This document shows, in pieces, positions 6,899 through 13,896 of a stretch of DNA of 13,915 bases. The notes under the pieces were generated by a model. The model made no database searches and was not told the origin of the DNA. It saw only the letters and a list, made by a program, of their open reading frames with translations. The stretch comes from an uncultured Clostridium sp. Its GTDB lineage: Bacteria; Bacillota; Clostridia; TANB77; CAG-508. The first letter of the stretch is position 1, and each line of letters opens with the position of its first letter. A program made the position numbers and the translations under genes. Where the stretch lies: positions 1 through 13,915 of the forward strand of contig CAMGAZ010000015.1 of NCBI GenBank assembly GCA_946008205.1, written 5' to 3'.

Positions 6899-7099
6899 CT
6901 AGAATCTTTGAATTATTACATATATTATTCCTAATCCAATTAACATGATTATGAATCCAACAATTTTTAGTACTTTAGTTGTTTCATTTGTTTCGTTGGA
7001 ACTAAACATTTTTTGAGCTATCATCCTTGCATCATATATCATCGTCACAGAAATAGCAATTATTATTGTGCTTAATAATATTAAAATTATTTTTCCCAT
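6899..7099 (-). CDS. Small two-helix membrane protein of unknown function
   Basis: A 66-residue protein with two hydrophobic segments, about residues 3-21 and 45-63, joined by a short polar stretch containing SSNETNETTK. An AAAGGA ribosome binding site lies upstream of the ATG. It starts 59 bp after the aldose epimerase-like gene in the same direction, with no obvious promoter of its own, so it is probably co-transcribed with that gene. I do not recognise a family. The start signal, membrane-like composition and lack of a competing frame support it as a real gene. A palindrome GGATAATTATCC (6888-6899) touches its stop codon. Confidence 0.7.
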   Translation of the reverse strand: MGKIILILLSTIIIAISVTMIYDARMIAQKMFSSNETNETTKVLKIVGFIIMLIGLGIIYVIIQRF

Positions 7100-7135
7100 T
7101 TTTACATCCTTTTATTTATTAATTCTTTTTAATAT

Positions 7136-7164
7136 AAATAGACATTTTTCCATGCAGTCTATTT
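7136..7164 (-). other. Hairpin at the end of the aldose epimerase-like gene
   Basis: A perfect 8 bp inverted repeat, AAATAGAC (7136-7143) and GTCTATTT (7157-7164), with a 13 nt loop. It includes the stop codon at 7159-7161. No clean T-run follows on the minus strand, so it is a weak terminator or an mRNA processing/stability element between this gene and the small membrane protein gene. Confidence 0.4.
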
Positions 7165-8040
7165 GTTAAAGAACTCTATGGTATATTTGCATTCAAATTT
7201 TTCCTTAGGTGCAAGTACTATCATATCCGTTTTTTGTGTAAATACTCCTGTAGATTTTATTGTATCTGCAGTGGTGTACCAAGGTTCTATGCATATGAAT
7301 GGTGCTCCTGGTTTCGACCATACTGCTAAATAAGGAAATCCTTCAAAGTCCATAGTTAGTAGTGTTTTGTTTCCTGTTTTTTTCTTAAGACTTATTCTAT
7401 GCGAGGTTAAGCCTTTCATTATTATTGCATCATTGTTAAATGAATCTTTTGTTATAGGTATTCTTCTTAGATCAATCATTACATTTCTAGCATATTCTGT
7501 CCCAACCAATCCATCAACTAGATATAAGAAATGAATTTTATATTCATCCTCTTCAAATTCCAAATAATATTCTTCATTAAATAAATCTTTTTGGTCTATC
7601 TTAAAAGCAGGATGTCCACCTATTCCAAAAGGCATATTATTTTCGCCTTCATTTATTACTTTATATATGGTTGTTAATTTATTCTCATCTGTTCTATATG
7701 TTACCAATAGTGAAAAATCAAATGGATATTTTACTATTGTACTTTGATTGCTTCTTAAAACATATGAATGAAAGTTGTCTAGCTTTGTTATTGGCTCAAA
7801 TTCTAAGTCTCTTGCAAAACCATGTTGCCCCATTTCATATGTTCTACCATTTATGATAGTTTTATTTTGTTTCAATTTGCCTACTATTGGAAATAGCACA
7901 GGAAAATGTCTTTTCCAATAAACCCTACCATTTTCATCGATGCAATCTTGTCCTTGGTGAATCTTTTCTATTCCATCTAATTTGTAGCTTATCAGTTCAG
8001 CACCTAGTTTAGATGTAAGCATTTGGCTTTGCATACGCAT
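7159..8040 (-). CDS. Aldose 1-epimerase (galactose mutarotase-like, LacX-type) protein
   Basis: A 293-residue cytoplasmic protein of the galactose mutarotase-like fold, which interconverts alpha and beta anomers of hexoses or of phosphorylated sugars. It shows the family landmarks GAELIS near the N-terminus, FPVLFPIVGKLK, QHGFARD, the GGHPAF segment with the active-site histidine, and CIEPWY with the likely catalytic glutamate near the C-terminus. The pattern resembles the LacX/YihR-like 'aldose 1-epimerase family' more than classical GalM. A GGAG ribosome binding site lies 6 nt before the ATG. The gene has its own TTGACA/TATTAT promoter and follows the terminator of the GH13 gene, next to galE, so a role in hexose or maltodextrin use fits. 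The exact sugar substrate is not readable. Confidence 0.88.
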   Translation of the reverse strand: MRMQSQMLTSKLGAELISYKLDGIEKIHQGQDCIDENGRVYWKRHFPVLFPIVGKLKQNKTIINGRTYEMGQHGFARDLEFEPITKLDNFHSYVLRSNQSTIVKYPFDFSLLVTYRTDENKLTTIYKVINEGENNMPFGIGGHPAFKIDQKDLFNEEYYLEFEEDEYKIHFLYLVDGLVGTEYARNVMIDLRRIPITKDSFNNDAIIMKGLTSHRISLKKKTGNKTLLTMDFEGFPYLAVWSKPGAPFICIEPWYTTADTIKSTGVFTQKTDMIVLAPKEKFECKYTIEFFNK

Positions 8041-8067
8041 TTACTCCTTTATATTTATCATACATAT

Positions 8068-8096
8068 ATAATATTGTTTTTTTATGTTAATGTCAA
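8068..8096 (-). promoter_or_regulatory. Promoter of the aldose epimerase-like gene
   Basis: On the minus strand a perfect -35 TTGACA (8091-8096), a 17 bp spacer and a -10 TATTAT (8068-8073, 5 of 6). It lies between the GH13 terminator and the gene, so the gene can be expressed independently of its upstream neighbour. Confidence 0.8.
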
Positions 8097-8160
8097 GTAT
8101 TTGGATAGTAATTTATTACTTATCTCATACAATTTTCTCTATTTCACATAAATTTTATTT

Positions 8161-8199
8161 TTATAAAAATAAACCCTCTGCACGAATTGTGCAAAGGGT
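8161..8199 (-). terminator. Terminator of the GH13 gene
   Basis: On the minus strand ACCCTTTGCAC (8189-8199) and GTGCAGAGGGT (8173-8183) form an 11 bp stem with one G-U pair and a 5 nt loop, followed by TTATTTTTAT. It begins about 11 bp after the stop codon. It is a typical intrinsic terminator. Confidence 0.9.
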
Positions 8200-8210
8200 G
8201 TTGGATACAT

Positions 8211-9695
8211 CTAGTTTCTGATTACGATTATTCCGAATGGTTCTAATCTATTAATAGAATTATTATTCTCTTGGAATACCACCTTTGGGTTATAAAAGTT
8301 AAAGTTTATACTTTGTGCCTTATCAGTTCTGTTCACACATAGTACTAACCGTCCGGATTCGGATTTTCTTTCTAGCACTAAGATGGAATTTGTAATTCTT
8401 AGGATTTCTGCCTTTCCCGTAGCAAGTATATCAGTATTATTCTTTCGATATGCACCTAGCCTTTTTATAAAGTCCTTCATTTCTTCTTCTTGCTTGTTCC
8501 ATGGATATGGTTTCCGATTAAATGGATCCTTATATCCAGAGTCTGCCACTTCCGTTCCTTGAATCACACATGGGATTCCAGGAATCGTGTACATAATCGC
8601 TAGTGCAATCTTAAGCAAGAGTTTACCGTGAACAATTGACTTTTCAGGAAGTTCATCATGTTCTGCTTCATACTGGCGGAATCCATATGTATCGAATTGA
8701 TTTTCTGACCTCCATGCACCCTCGATATCCCAAATTCTATTGTTAAATAAATCTGGGTTCATCTTATCGCCAACTAGCATCGTAATAGAATTTGGAGTAT
8801 CATGCGTGCCAATATTATTCAATAAAATATCTTGCACAGATTTTGGATATTCGCCATAAACACGGTTGAAATTGTATTCAAAATGTTGGTTATATCCGTA
8901 TCTAGTCCAACGTAGTATCGCGTCTGCCATAGGGTAGTTCATTACTGAATCCAGCTCTCCATTAAAAATTTTCGAATCTGCTTTATCAGTTGCTAATCCC
9001 CACATTTCGCCAATAAAGATTGTTTCAGGATATTTTTCCTTAACTCTACCGATAGCTCGTAAAAAGCTTTCAGGTAAGTTTTCTCCCAAATCCAATCTAA
9101 TTCCTGATGCTCCATTTTCTAAGTACTTTTCTACAACTTCCGTCATAGCTTCTTGGTAGCTTTTAGATAGGGTGTTGCATTCTGGTAAGTCTTTAAATCC
9201 CCACCAAAAAACAGGATTCCCTTGTTGATCTCTTTTGTACCATTCTTGGTACTTTTCGTTGTCAAAGTAAGAACTATTAATTCCAGTATGATTGAAAACT
9301 AAGTCTACAACCACTAAAATGTTCAGCTCTTGGGCTTTGCGACATAGGGATTTAAAACTATCCCAAGTGCCAAGCCACGGGTCAATTACTAGGTGATTGC
9401 CCACGTCATAATGATGATACGATACGCTCTGTTCTATTGGGGTTAGATATATAATATCAAATCCTAGGTCATGAATATATGAAAGCTTTTCTTCAATTCC
9501 TTCAAGATTTCCCCCGTAGTAATACAAATTCCGATACTCGCCGTCATAATCAGGTTGCCAATCTGGCATTCTGTCATTCCAAGCTTTTAATTTCCGTCCA
9601 TTAATCATTTCAGGATTTTCTCCTTTACGATAAAATCTGTCCGGCATAATCTGGTAAGCGATTCTGCCTGTCCAAATGCTGTTCATTGTATCCAT
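8211..9695 (-). CDS. GH13 alpha-amylase-family glycoside hydrolase (neopullulanase/cyclomaltodextrinase-like)
   Basis: A 494-residue protein with all GH13 conserved regions on a (beta/alpha)8 barrel. Region I is DLVFNH (131-136), region II GIRLD with nucleophile D202, region III GEMWG with acid/base E230, and region IV GTHD with H298-D299. The barrel opens with AYQIMPDRFYRKG (13-25) and GGNLEGI (61-67), followed by YLTPI (83-87). No signal peptide or membrane segment is seen, so it should act in the cytoplasm on imported maltodextrins or cyclodextrins. It lacks the N-terminal beta-sandwich found in many neopullulanases and begins almost directly at the barrel; a short beta domain ends it. The ATG at 9695 follows AAAGGAAAGGGC; an ATG three codons later is also possible. 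It has its own promoter and terminator. The GH13 family is certain; the exact specificity is not. Confidence 0.92.
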   Translation of the reverse strand: MDTMNSIWTGRIAYQIMPDRFYRKGENPEMINGRKLKAWNDRMPDWQPDYDGEYRNLYYYGGNLEGIEEKLSYIHDLGFDIIYLTPIEQSVSYHHYDVGNHLVIDPWLGTWDSFKSLCRKAQELNILVVVDLVFNHTGINSSYFDNEKYQEWYKRDQQGNPVFWWGFKDLPECNTLSKSYQEAMTEVVEKYLENGASGIRLDLGENLPESFLRAIGRVKEKYPETIFIGEMWGLATDKADSKIFNGELDSVMNYPMADAILRWTRYGYNQHFEYNFNRVYGEYPKSVQDILLNNIGTHDTPNSITMLVGDKMNPDLFNNRIWDIEGAWRSENQFDTYGFRQYEAEHDELPEKSIVHGKLLLKIALAIMYTIPGIPCVIQGTEVADSGYKDPFNRKPYPWNKQEEEMKDFIKRLGAYRKNNTDILATGKAEILRITNSILVLERKSESGRLVLCVNRTDKAQSINFNFYNPKVVFQENNNSINRLEPFGIIVIRN

Positions 9696-9734
9696 TTTGC
9701 CCTTTCCTTTCTATTTAGATCTGAATGGTTAAAA

Positions 9735-9787
9735 ACATTTACAAATGTACTTTACTATTTTTCGACATTTTTGTCAATATTTCGACA
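9735..9787 (-). promoter_or_regulatory. Promoter and candidate operators of the GH13 gene
   Basis: On the minus strand a perfect -35 TTGACA (9772-9777), a 17 bp spacer and a -10 TAAAGT (9749-9754, 4 of 6). A perfect palindrome, ACATTT-AC-AAATGT (9735-9748), lies directly after the -10, across the predicted transcription start. Two direct repeats of TTCGACA (9761-9767 and 9781-9787), 20 bp apart, flank the -35. These are plausible regulator sites for a catabolic gene. They do not match the usual catabolite (cre) or MalR consensus by eye. Confidence 0.5.
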
Positions 9788-9814
9788 ATCATTTAACTAT
9801 GCAAATTATAAAAT

Positions 9815-9845
9815 AATACTGGCAATAATGTAGAATGCCAGTATT
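9815..9845 (-). terminator. Terminator after galE
   Basis: A perfect 10 bp inverted repeat, AATACTGGCA (9815-9824) and TGCCAGTATT (9836-9845), with an 11 nt loop. It is followed on the minus strand by ATTTTATAATTT. It starts about 10 bp after the galE stop and closes the run of minus-strand genes that begins to the right with polA. Confidence 0.8.
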
Positions 9846-9854
9846 TTAATTAAT

Positions 9855-10859
9855 TTATTTATTTTTTTGGATAAAATTCCAAGAGTCTTCGCACATTTCT
9901 TTTATGCCTTTATGTGCTTCCCATCCTAGCTCTTTTTTTGCTTTTGTAGGGTCTGAATAGCAGGTTGCAATGTCTCCTGGTCTTCTTGGAGCTATTTTGT
10001 ATGCAACTTTGTGTCCAGTTATTTCTTCAAAAGAATGTACCATATCTAATACACTGTATCCTTTTCCAGTTCCCAAATTATATATATATAATCCTTTTCC
10101 TTCTTTATCTAGCTTATTTAAAGCACATAGATGTCCTTTAGCCAAATCAACGACGTGAATATAATCTCTAACACCTGTTCCGTCTGGAGTATCATAGTCA
10201 TTTCCAAATACAGATAATTCTTTTAGCTCTCCTGATGCAACTCTTACAACATATGGCATTAAGTTATTAGGAATGCCTTGTGGTTCTTCTCCAATTAGTC
10301 CACTCTCGTGTGCTCCTACAGGATTAAAATATCTTAATATACAAATGTCCCAGCTATTATCTGAATTATACAAATCTTTTAAAATTTGTTCTATAAATAA
10401 TTTTGAAGTTCCATATGGGTTAGTAGTTCCCCCTGTTTTGCAATCCTCTGTAAGAGGTATTCTCTCTGGTGTTCCATATACTGTAGCTGATGAACTAAAT
10501 ACAAATTTCTTTACATTATACTTTCTCATAGTTTCTAATAATATTAAACATCCTGTTACATTGTTGTGATAGTATTCTAATGGTTTTTGTACAGATTCTC
10601 CAACAGCTTTAAATCCAGCAAAATTGATTACTGCATCTATATTATTTTCTTCAAAAACTTTTTCTAGTTTTTCTCTATCAAGATAATTCATTTCATAAAA
10701 CTTAAAATCTTTTCCTGTTATGTTTTTTATTGCCTCTAATGTTTTTGGTTTGCTATTAGAGAAATCATCAACTATTACAACCTCTTTTCCTGCATTTAAT
10801 AATTCTACTACTGTATGGCTTCCAATGAATCCAGCTCCTCCTGTTACTAATATTGACAT
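9855..10859 (-). CDS. galE: UDP-glucose 4-epimerase
   Basis: This 334-residue short-chain dehydrogenase/reductase interconverts UDP-glucose and UDP-galactose (possibly also the N-acetyl forms) using bound NAD, in the cytoplasm. The NAD motif TGGAGFIGSH is at 6-15. The catalytic triad is S124 (in SSSAT), Y149 and K153 (YGTSK), the same spacing as in E. coli GalE. RYFNPVGAHESGLIGE and the C-terminal RRPGDIATCYSD segment are also typical. I place the start at the ATG at 10859, because AAAAGGAG ends 9 nt before it; a TTG three codons upstream directly abuts that site and is unsuitable. The gene lies 21 bp after the GLUG-repeat protein gene and appears to be last in that transcription unit. This would link UDP-galactose supply to surface or wall functions, though galE could equally serve galactose use with the nearby mutarotase-like gene. 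Confidence 0.97.
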   Translation of the reverse strand: MSILVTGGAGFIGSHTVVELLNAGKEVVIVDDFSNSKPKTLEAIKNITGKDFKFYEMNYLDREKLEKVFEENNIDAVINFAGFKAVGESVQKPLEYYHNNVTGCLILLETMRKYNVKKFVFSSSATVYGTPERIPLTEDCKTGGTTNPYGTSKLFIEQILKDLYNSDNSWDICILRYFNPVGAHESGLIGEEPQGIPNNLMPYVVRVASGELKELSVFGNDYDTPDGTGVRDYIHVVDLAKGHLCALNKLDKEGKGLYIYNLGTGKGYSVLDMVHSFEEITGHKVAYKIAPRRPGDIATCYSDPTKAKKELGWEAHKGIKEMCEDSWNFIQKNK

Positions 10860-10880
10860 ATTAATCAACTCCTTTTCTAT

Positions 10881-12428
10881 TTATTTTTCTTCAAATTTTC
10901 CATATATTATTCCAATATTTAATTCTCCAAAATCTGCTGTTTCTGCATTTCCTCCATTATTGCTTATGCAAGAAGCACAGCGTATACTAACATCTTCATT
11001 TGGATTTATTATTTTGGCAGAACCATATAGTACTCCATTGCTTTCACAGAGTTCTACTATTGAATCATTATATATGGTTCCACATATTCCTCCTAAATTG
11101 ACTATGGTATCTGTCTCAGAAGTTACCTTTCCATAGTTTTTAGAGTTAGTCAATCTGGAAGTTGGAGTATTTTTTCCTACTAATCCTCCAATATTAATTG
11201 TTTTTCCTATCGTAGAACTTATTTTTGAAACACTACCCTCATTTCTGCTTTGAGAAATGGTTCCTTTATTTTCACCTGCAATTCCACCAATATCATTTAT
11301 TCCAGATATATCGCCTGTATTTTTGCAGTTTTCAACTGTTGCTGTATCTAATACTCCTACTATGCCTCCTACAGTTTCAGCATCGTTAGAATCTTCTTTT
11401 ACATTACTTATACTTCCCGTATTTTGACATGCTACTATGTATCCAGTCGAAATTCCGGCAATACCTCCAGCCTTTCTTCCTTCTATTCTGCCATTATTAT
11501 TACAACTTGTAATGTTTCCTTGTTGATTTTCTGCAATAACTCCTGCTGTGTAATAGTTACTCCCTGTTGTTTCTTTTATATTGCCCTCGTTTGTGCAGTT
11601 TATAATTTCTCCACTATTTTCTATGTCAGGTGAGACCACATTTTTAGCTACAATTCCAGCTTTTGTTTGATTAGCAATTATATTAACTTTACTTGCAGAA
11701 TCTACAATTTTACCCATGTTCTCTGCTGCTATTCCAGCAACCTCTACCGTCATATTTTCACCATTGCTAATTGCATATATCTCTCCTTCTACATTGCAAG
11801 CTTGTATAAGTCCTTGATTTCTGGCATTTAACATACCAAGGTGTATTTCTTTATTTTCTAAATTATCCTCTACGGATATTTTGCCACTTAGTTTTATGTT
11901 TAGGATTTTCCCTTTATTGTTTCCAAACAGTCCTACAAAAGCATATTCATATTCACTATTAACATTTATCAATAAATTATTGATTGTATTGTCATTACCT
12001 TTAAATATCCCTTCAAAGGGTTTGTCCTCAGAATTACCTATAGTTGGAAAACCTTTACCTGTAGTTAATTCTACTTTTATTGATTCCACTTTGCCATCGC
12101 GATTAAAATCTCCATATTTGCCATTTGCATTACTATAAGATGAATCTTCCTGAAAATCTAGTTTGTTAGTCAATTCAAAATATTGATTGCTATACGTTTT
12201 ACCATTATTAACATCTTTAGAAAGATTTACTAAATCTTCTATTGTCTCTATTTTGTAAGGGGTTTCTACCGTTCCGTTTCCTGTAAAGCTTCCTAGTTTC
12301 TTGCTAATTAGGGCATTGCCAAAATTTGCATTTTTCTTTATAATCATAACAGCTATTGTTATTCCTATAACTATTAGTAATGTTATGAATATTTGAAATA
12401 CACTTATGCTTATTTTCTTACTTCTCAT
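10881..12428 (-). CDS. Membrane-anchored GLUG-repeat surface protein (predicted beta-helix)
   Basis: A 515-residue protein. Residues 1-7 are basic, and about 8-30 form one hydrophobic helix without a clear cleavage site, so it is probably a single-pass protein with an outside C-terminal domain. After a GTVETPYKIETIEDL opening that is typical before GLUG repeats, the chain is a series of short Gly/Asn-rich repeats. Examples are GLFGNNKG, AGIAAENMG, GGIAGISTG, GGIVG, GGIAGENKG, GGLVGKN and GGICG, alternating with NCxNxGxI units. This predicts a right-handed beta-helix like those of Gram-positive surface proteins. A short GDFNRDGKVE segment near residue 110 resembles a calcium-binding loop. No LPxTG sorting signal is seen. 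I prefer the ATG at 12428, which has AAAGGG 6 nt upstream; an ATG at 12443 has a weaker site. It is 30 bp after the lytic transglycosylase gene and 21 bp before galE. The ligand is unknown. Confidence 0.82.
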   Translation of the reverse strand: MRSKKISISVFQIFITLLIVIGITIAVMIIKKNANFGNALISKKLGSFTGNGTVETPYKIETIEDLVNLSKDVNNGKTYSNQYFELTNKLDFQEDSSYSNANGKYGDFNRDGKVESIKVELTTGKGFPTIGNSEDKPFEGIFKGNDNTINNLLINVNSEYEYAFVGLFGNNKGKILNIKLSGKISVEDNLENKEIHLGMLNARNQGLIQACNVEGEIYAISNGENMTVEVAGIAAENMGKIVDSASKVNIIANQTKAGIVAKNVVSPDIENSGEIINCTNEGNIKETTGSNYYTAGVIAENQQGNITSCNNNGRIEGRKAGGIAGISTGYIVACQNTGSISNVKEDSNDAETVGGIVGVLDTATVENCKNTGDISGINDIGGIAGENKGTISQSRNEGSVSKISSTIGKTINIGGLVGKNTPTSRLTNSKNYGKVTSETDTIVNLGGICGTIYNDSIVELCESNGVLYGSAKIINPNEDVSIRCASCISNNGGNAETADFGELNIGIIYGKFEEK

Positions 12429-12458
12429 AGATTTCCCTTTCATTTGTTTTCTTTCTCA

Positions 12459-13028
12459 CTAATAAATACTCTGATAGATTTTATAATTATTAATTATTTT
12501 TCTAACATACATATTTGTCTCTTTATACGGTATGTTTTCAATATCACTGCCATCCTTTTTTATAATTCCGCTCTCAATCCAGCCGTTTACATTTCCTATG
12601 CCTGCATTATAAGCGGTAAGTGCTAATAACATATTTTCATCATACATTTCTAACAATTCAGAATAGTATTTCGTGCCAATCATTATGTTTTTTTCCGGTT
12701 CCAAAAGGCTCTCCTGCTCAACTAGTGGCTCGTCTATCTTATTGGCTATTTCTGTTGCCGTAGCTTCCATTAATTGCATAAGTCCCTTTGCGCCGCTCGA
12801 CGATTTTGCTTTTTCATCAAAATTGCTTTCCACTTTAATTATCGAAAAAATTAATAGTGGGTCTACATCGTACTCTTTAGCATATTTTTCTACATATTCT
12901 GAATATTTTTTAGGGTATATTTGCTTTAAGATTAACGTTTTTACATTAAATACTTTCGCTAACAGCACTATTAATAATATTATAACAATAGCTATTAGCA
13001 CAATAAAATTTTTCTTTTTACTAATCAT
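12459..13028 (-). CDS. Membrane-anchored lytic murein transglycosylase (SLT domain)
   Basis: A 189-residue protein that should cleave the MurNAc-GlcNAc bond of peptidoglycan on the outer face of the membrane. A hydrophobic helix at about 8-26 anchors it. The SLT domain (about 45-185) shows catalytic E67 in IIKVESNFD, then SSSGAKGLMQLM (77-87) and AYNAG (140-144), and a late conserved tyrosine in MYVRKI. Length and order match small Gram-positive Slt/YjbJ-like enzymes. The ATG at 13028 has GGAG 5 nt upstream; an ATG at 13049 lies inside a palindrome and lacks a ribosome binding site. In many Clostridia this gene type follows polA and coaE; here it follows polA with no coaE between. It probably shares a transcript with the GLUG-repeat protein and galE downstream. 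Confidence 0.93.
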   Translation of the reverse strand: MISKKKNFIVLIAIVIILLIVLLAKVFNVKTLILKQIYPKKYSEYVEKYAKEYDVDPLLIFSIIKVESNFDEKAKSSSGAKGLMQLMEATATEIANKIDEPLVEQESLLEPEKNIMIGTKYYSELLEMYDENMLLALTAYNAGIGNVNGWIESGIIKKDGSDIENIPYKETNMYVRKIINNYKIYQSIY

Positions 13029-13041
13029 AAACACTCCAGGT

Positions 13042-13072
13042 GGGACCATTAAGAACCGTCCCTAATGGTCCC
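13042..13072. repeat. REP-like palindrome between polA and the transglycosylase gene
   Basis: A perfect 10 bp inverted repeat, GGGACCATTA (13042-13051) and TAATGGTCCC (13063-13072), around an 11 nt loop that itself contains CCGTCCC. It is GC-rich compared with its surroundings, overlaps the first base of the polA stop codon, and has no T-run. The motif style (GGGACGGTT...GTCCC) recalls dispersed palindromic repeats in Firmicutes. It could act as an mRNA stabiliser or weak terminator, or as a mobile REP-type unit. One copy is visible here. Confidence 0.6.
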
Positions 13073-13896
13073 TATTTTACTTCGTACCAGCTGGTTCCTT
13101 CTGATAGTTCTACTTCAAGTGGTACCGATAGTTTCATGGCGTTTTCCATGCATTCTTTTAGTATTTGTTTTGCTTGTTCTTTTTGTTCTTTACTAACTTC
13201 TAGTAATAGTTCATCGTGTATTTGTAAAACAATTTTACCATTAATTTTTTGTTCTTTCAATGCTTTGTTTACATTTATCATGGCGATTTTCATTATGTCG
13301 GCTGCTGTTCCTTGTATTGGAGTGTTCATTGCTACTCTATTTCCAAATTGCCTTACCATATAGTTATTTGATTTTATTTCTGGTATATATCTTCTTCTTC
13401 CGAAAAGTGTTTCTACGTATCCTTTTGCTTTTGCACTTTCTACTATGTCATCCATAAAGTGCTTTATTCCACTATATTTTTCTAGGTATTGATTTATATA
13501 TTCTTTTGCTTCTTTGTTGCTTACTCCTATTTGATTTGCTAAGCCAAAGTCGCTTATTCCATATACTATTCCAAAGTTTACTGCTTTTGCGGATGACCTT
13601 TGTTCTTTTTTTACTTCTTCAATAGGAACACCAAAAACTTTAGATGCTGCTTGTTTATGGATGTCTTCTCCATGTTTGAATGCATATATCATGTTTTCGT
13701 CTTGTGAAATATGTGCGAGTACTCTTAATTCTATTTGTGAATAGTCGGCATCTATATAGACATTTCCTTCTGCTGGTTTGAAGGCTTTTCTTATTTGCTT
13801 TCCAAGTTCTGCTCTTGTTCGAATGTTTTGCAAGATAGGATCTGTACAGCGTATTCTTCCTGTCGCAGTAATCGTAAGGTGGAAACTAGAAAGTAT
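13072..13896 (-). CDS. polA: DNA polymerase I, C-terminal polymerase domain (interrupted near the right edge)
   Basis: This frame encodes the palm/fingers/thumb part of family A DNA polymerase I, used in Okazaki-fragment maturation and repair. Motif A is DADYSQIELR (with a catalytic Asp), motif B the O-helix RSSAKAVNFGIVYGIS, and motif C QIHDELLLEV. The C-terminus YEVK is normal. Downstream of about 13835 the sequence is a clean, typical polA. Upstream it is odd: the usually near-invariant TGRISS-TDPNLQNIP segment reads TGRIRC-TDPILQNIR, and the frame meets a TAG at 13897-13899. Only about 19 bases remain beyond it. Either the gene is broken here or the sequence at this edge is unreliable or misjoined. 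A TTG at 13833 is not a real start, because the codons before it still match polA. The gene product is certain; its intactness is doubtful. Confidence 0.9.
   Translation of the reverse strand: MLSSFHLTITATGRIRCTDPILQNIRTRAELGKQIRKAFKPAEGNVYIDADYSQIELRVLAHISQDENMIYAFKHGEDIHKQAASKVFGVPIEEVKKEQRSSAKAVNFGIVYGISDFGLANQIGVSNKEAKEYINQYLEKYSGIKHFMDDIVESAKAKGYVETLFGRRRYIPEIKSNNYMVRQFGNRVAMNTPIQGTAADIMKIAMINVNKALKEQKINGKIVLQIHDELLLEVSKEQKEQAKQILKECMENAMKLSVPLEVELSEGTSWYEVK

Noticed and set aside
6888..6899. Palindrome GGATAATTATCC as a terminator of the small membrane protein gene
   Set aside because: It has no loop and no following T-run, so it cannot be a standard terminator. It is only noted as touching the stop codon.
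7159..10859. A dedicated Leloir galactose operon
   Set aside because: The epimerase-like gene, GH13 gene and galE are separated by terminators and own promoters, and no galK or galT is present. They are neighbours, not one operon.
10860..10868. TTG start for galE three codons upstream
   Set aside because: The GGAG site directly abuts this TTG with no spacing. The ATG at 10859 has 9 nt spacing and gives the standard N-terminus with S124/Y149/K153.
10720..11136. Plus-strand open frame across galE and the GLUG-repeat gene
   Set aside because: It crosses two well-supported minus-strand genes and shows no start signal or recognisable motif.
13029..13049. Upstream ATG (13049) for the lytic transglycosylase
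   Set aside because: It lies in the REP-like palindrome, lacks a ribosome binding site, and its first codons contain the GGAG that serves the ATG at 13028.
12673..13065. Plus-strand open frame opposite the transglycosylase gene
   Set aside because: It is antisense to the SLT domain; its hydrophobic look comes from complementing AT-rich codons.
13831..13833. TTG at 13833 as the true start of a short polA product
   Set aside because: Codons upstream still match the polA motif (TGRI...TDP), so this is internal to the gene.
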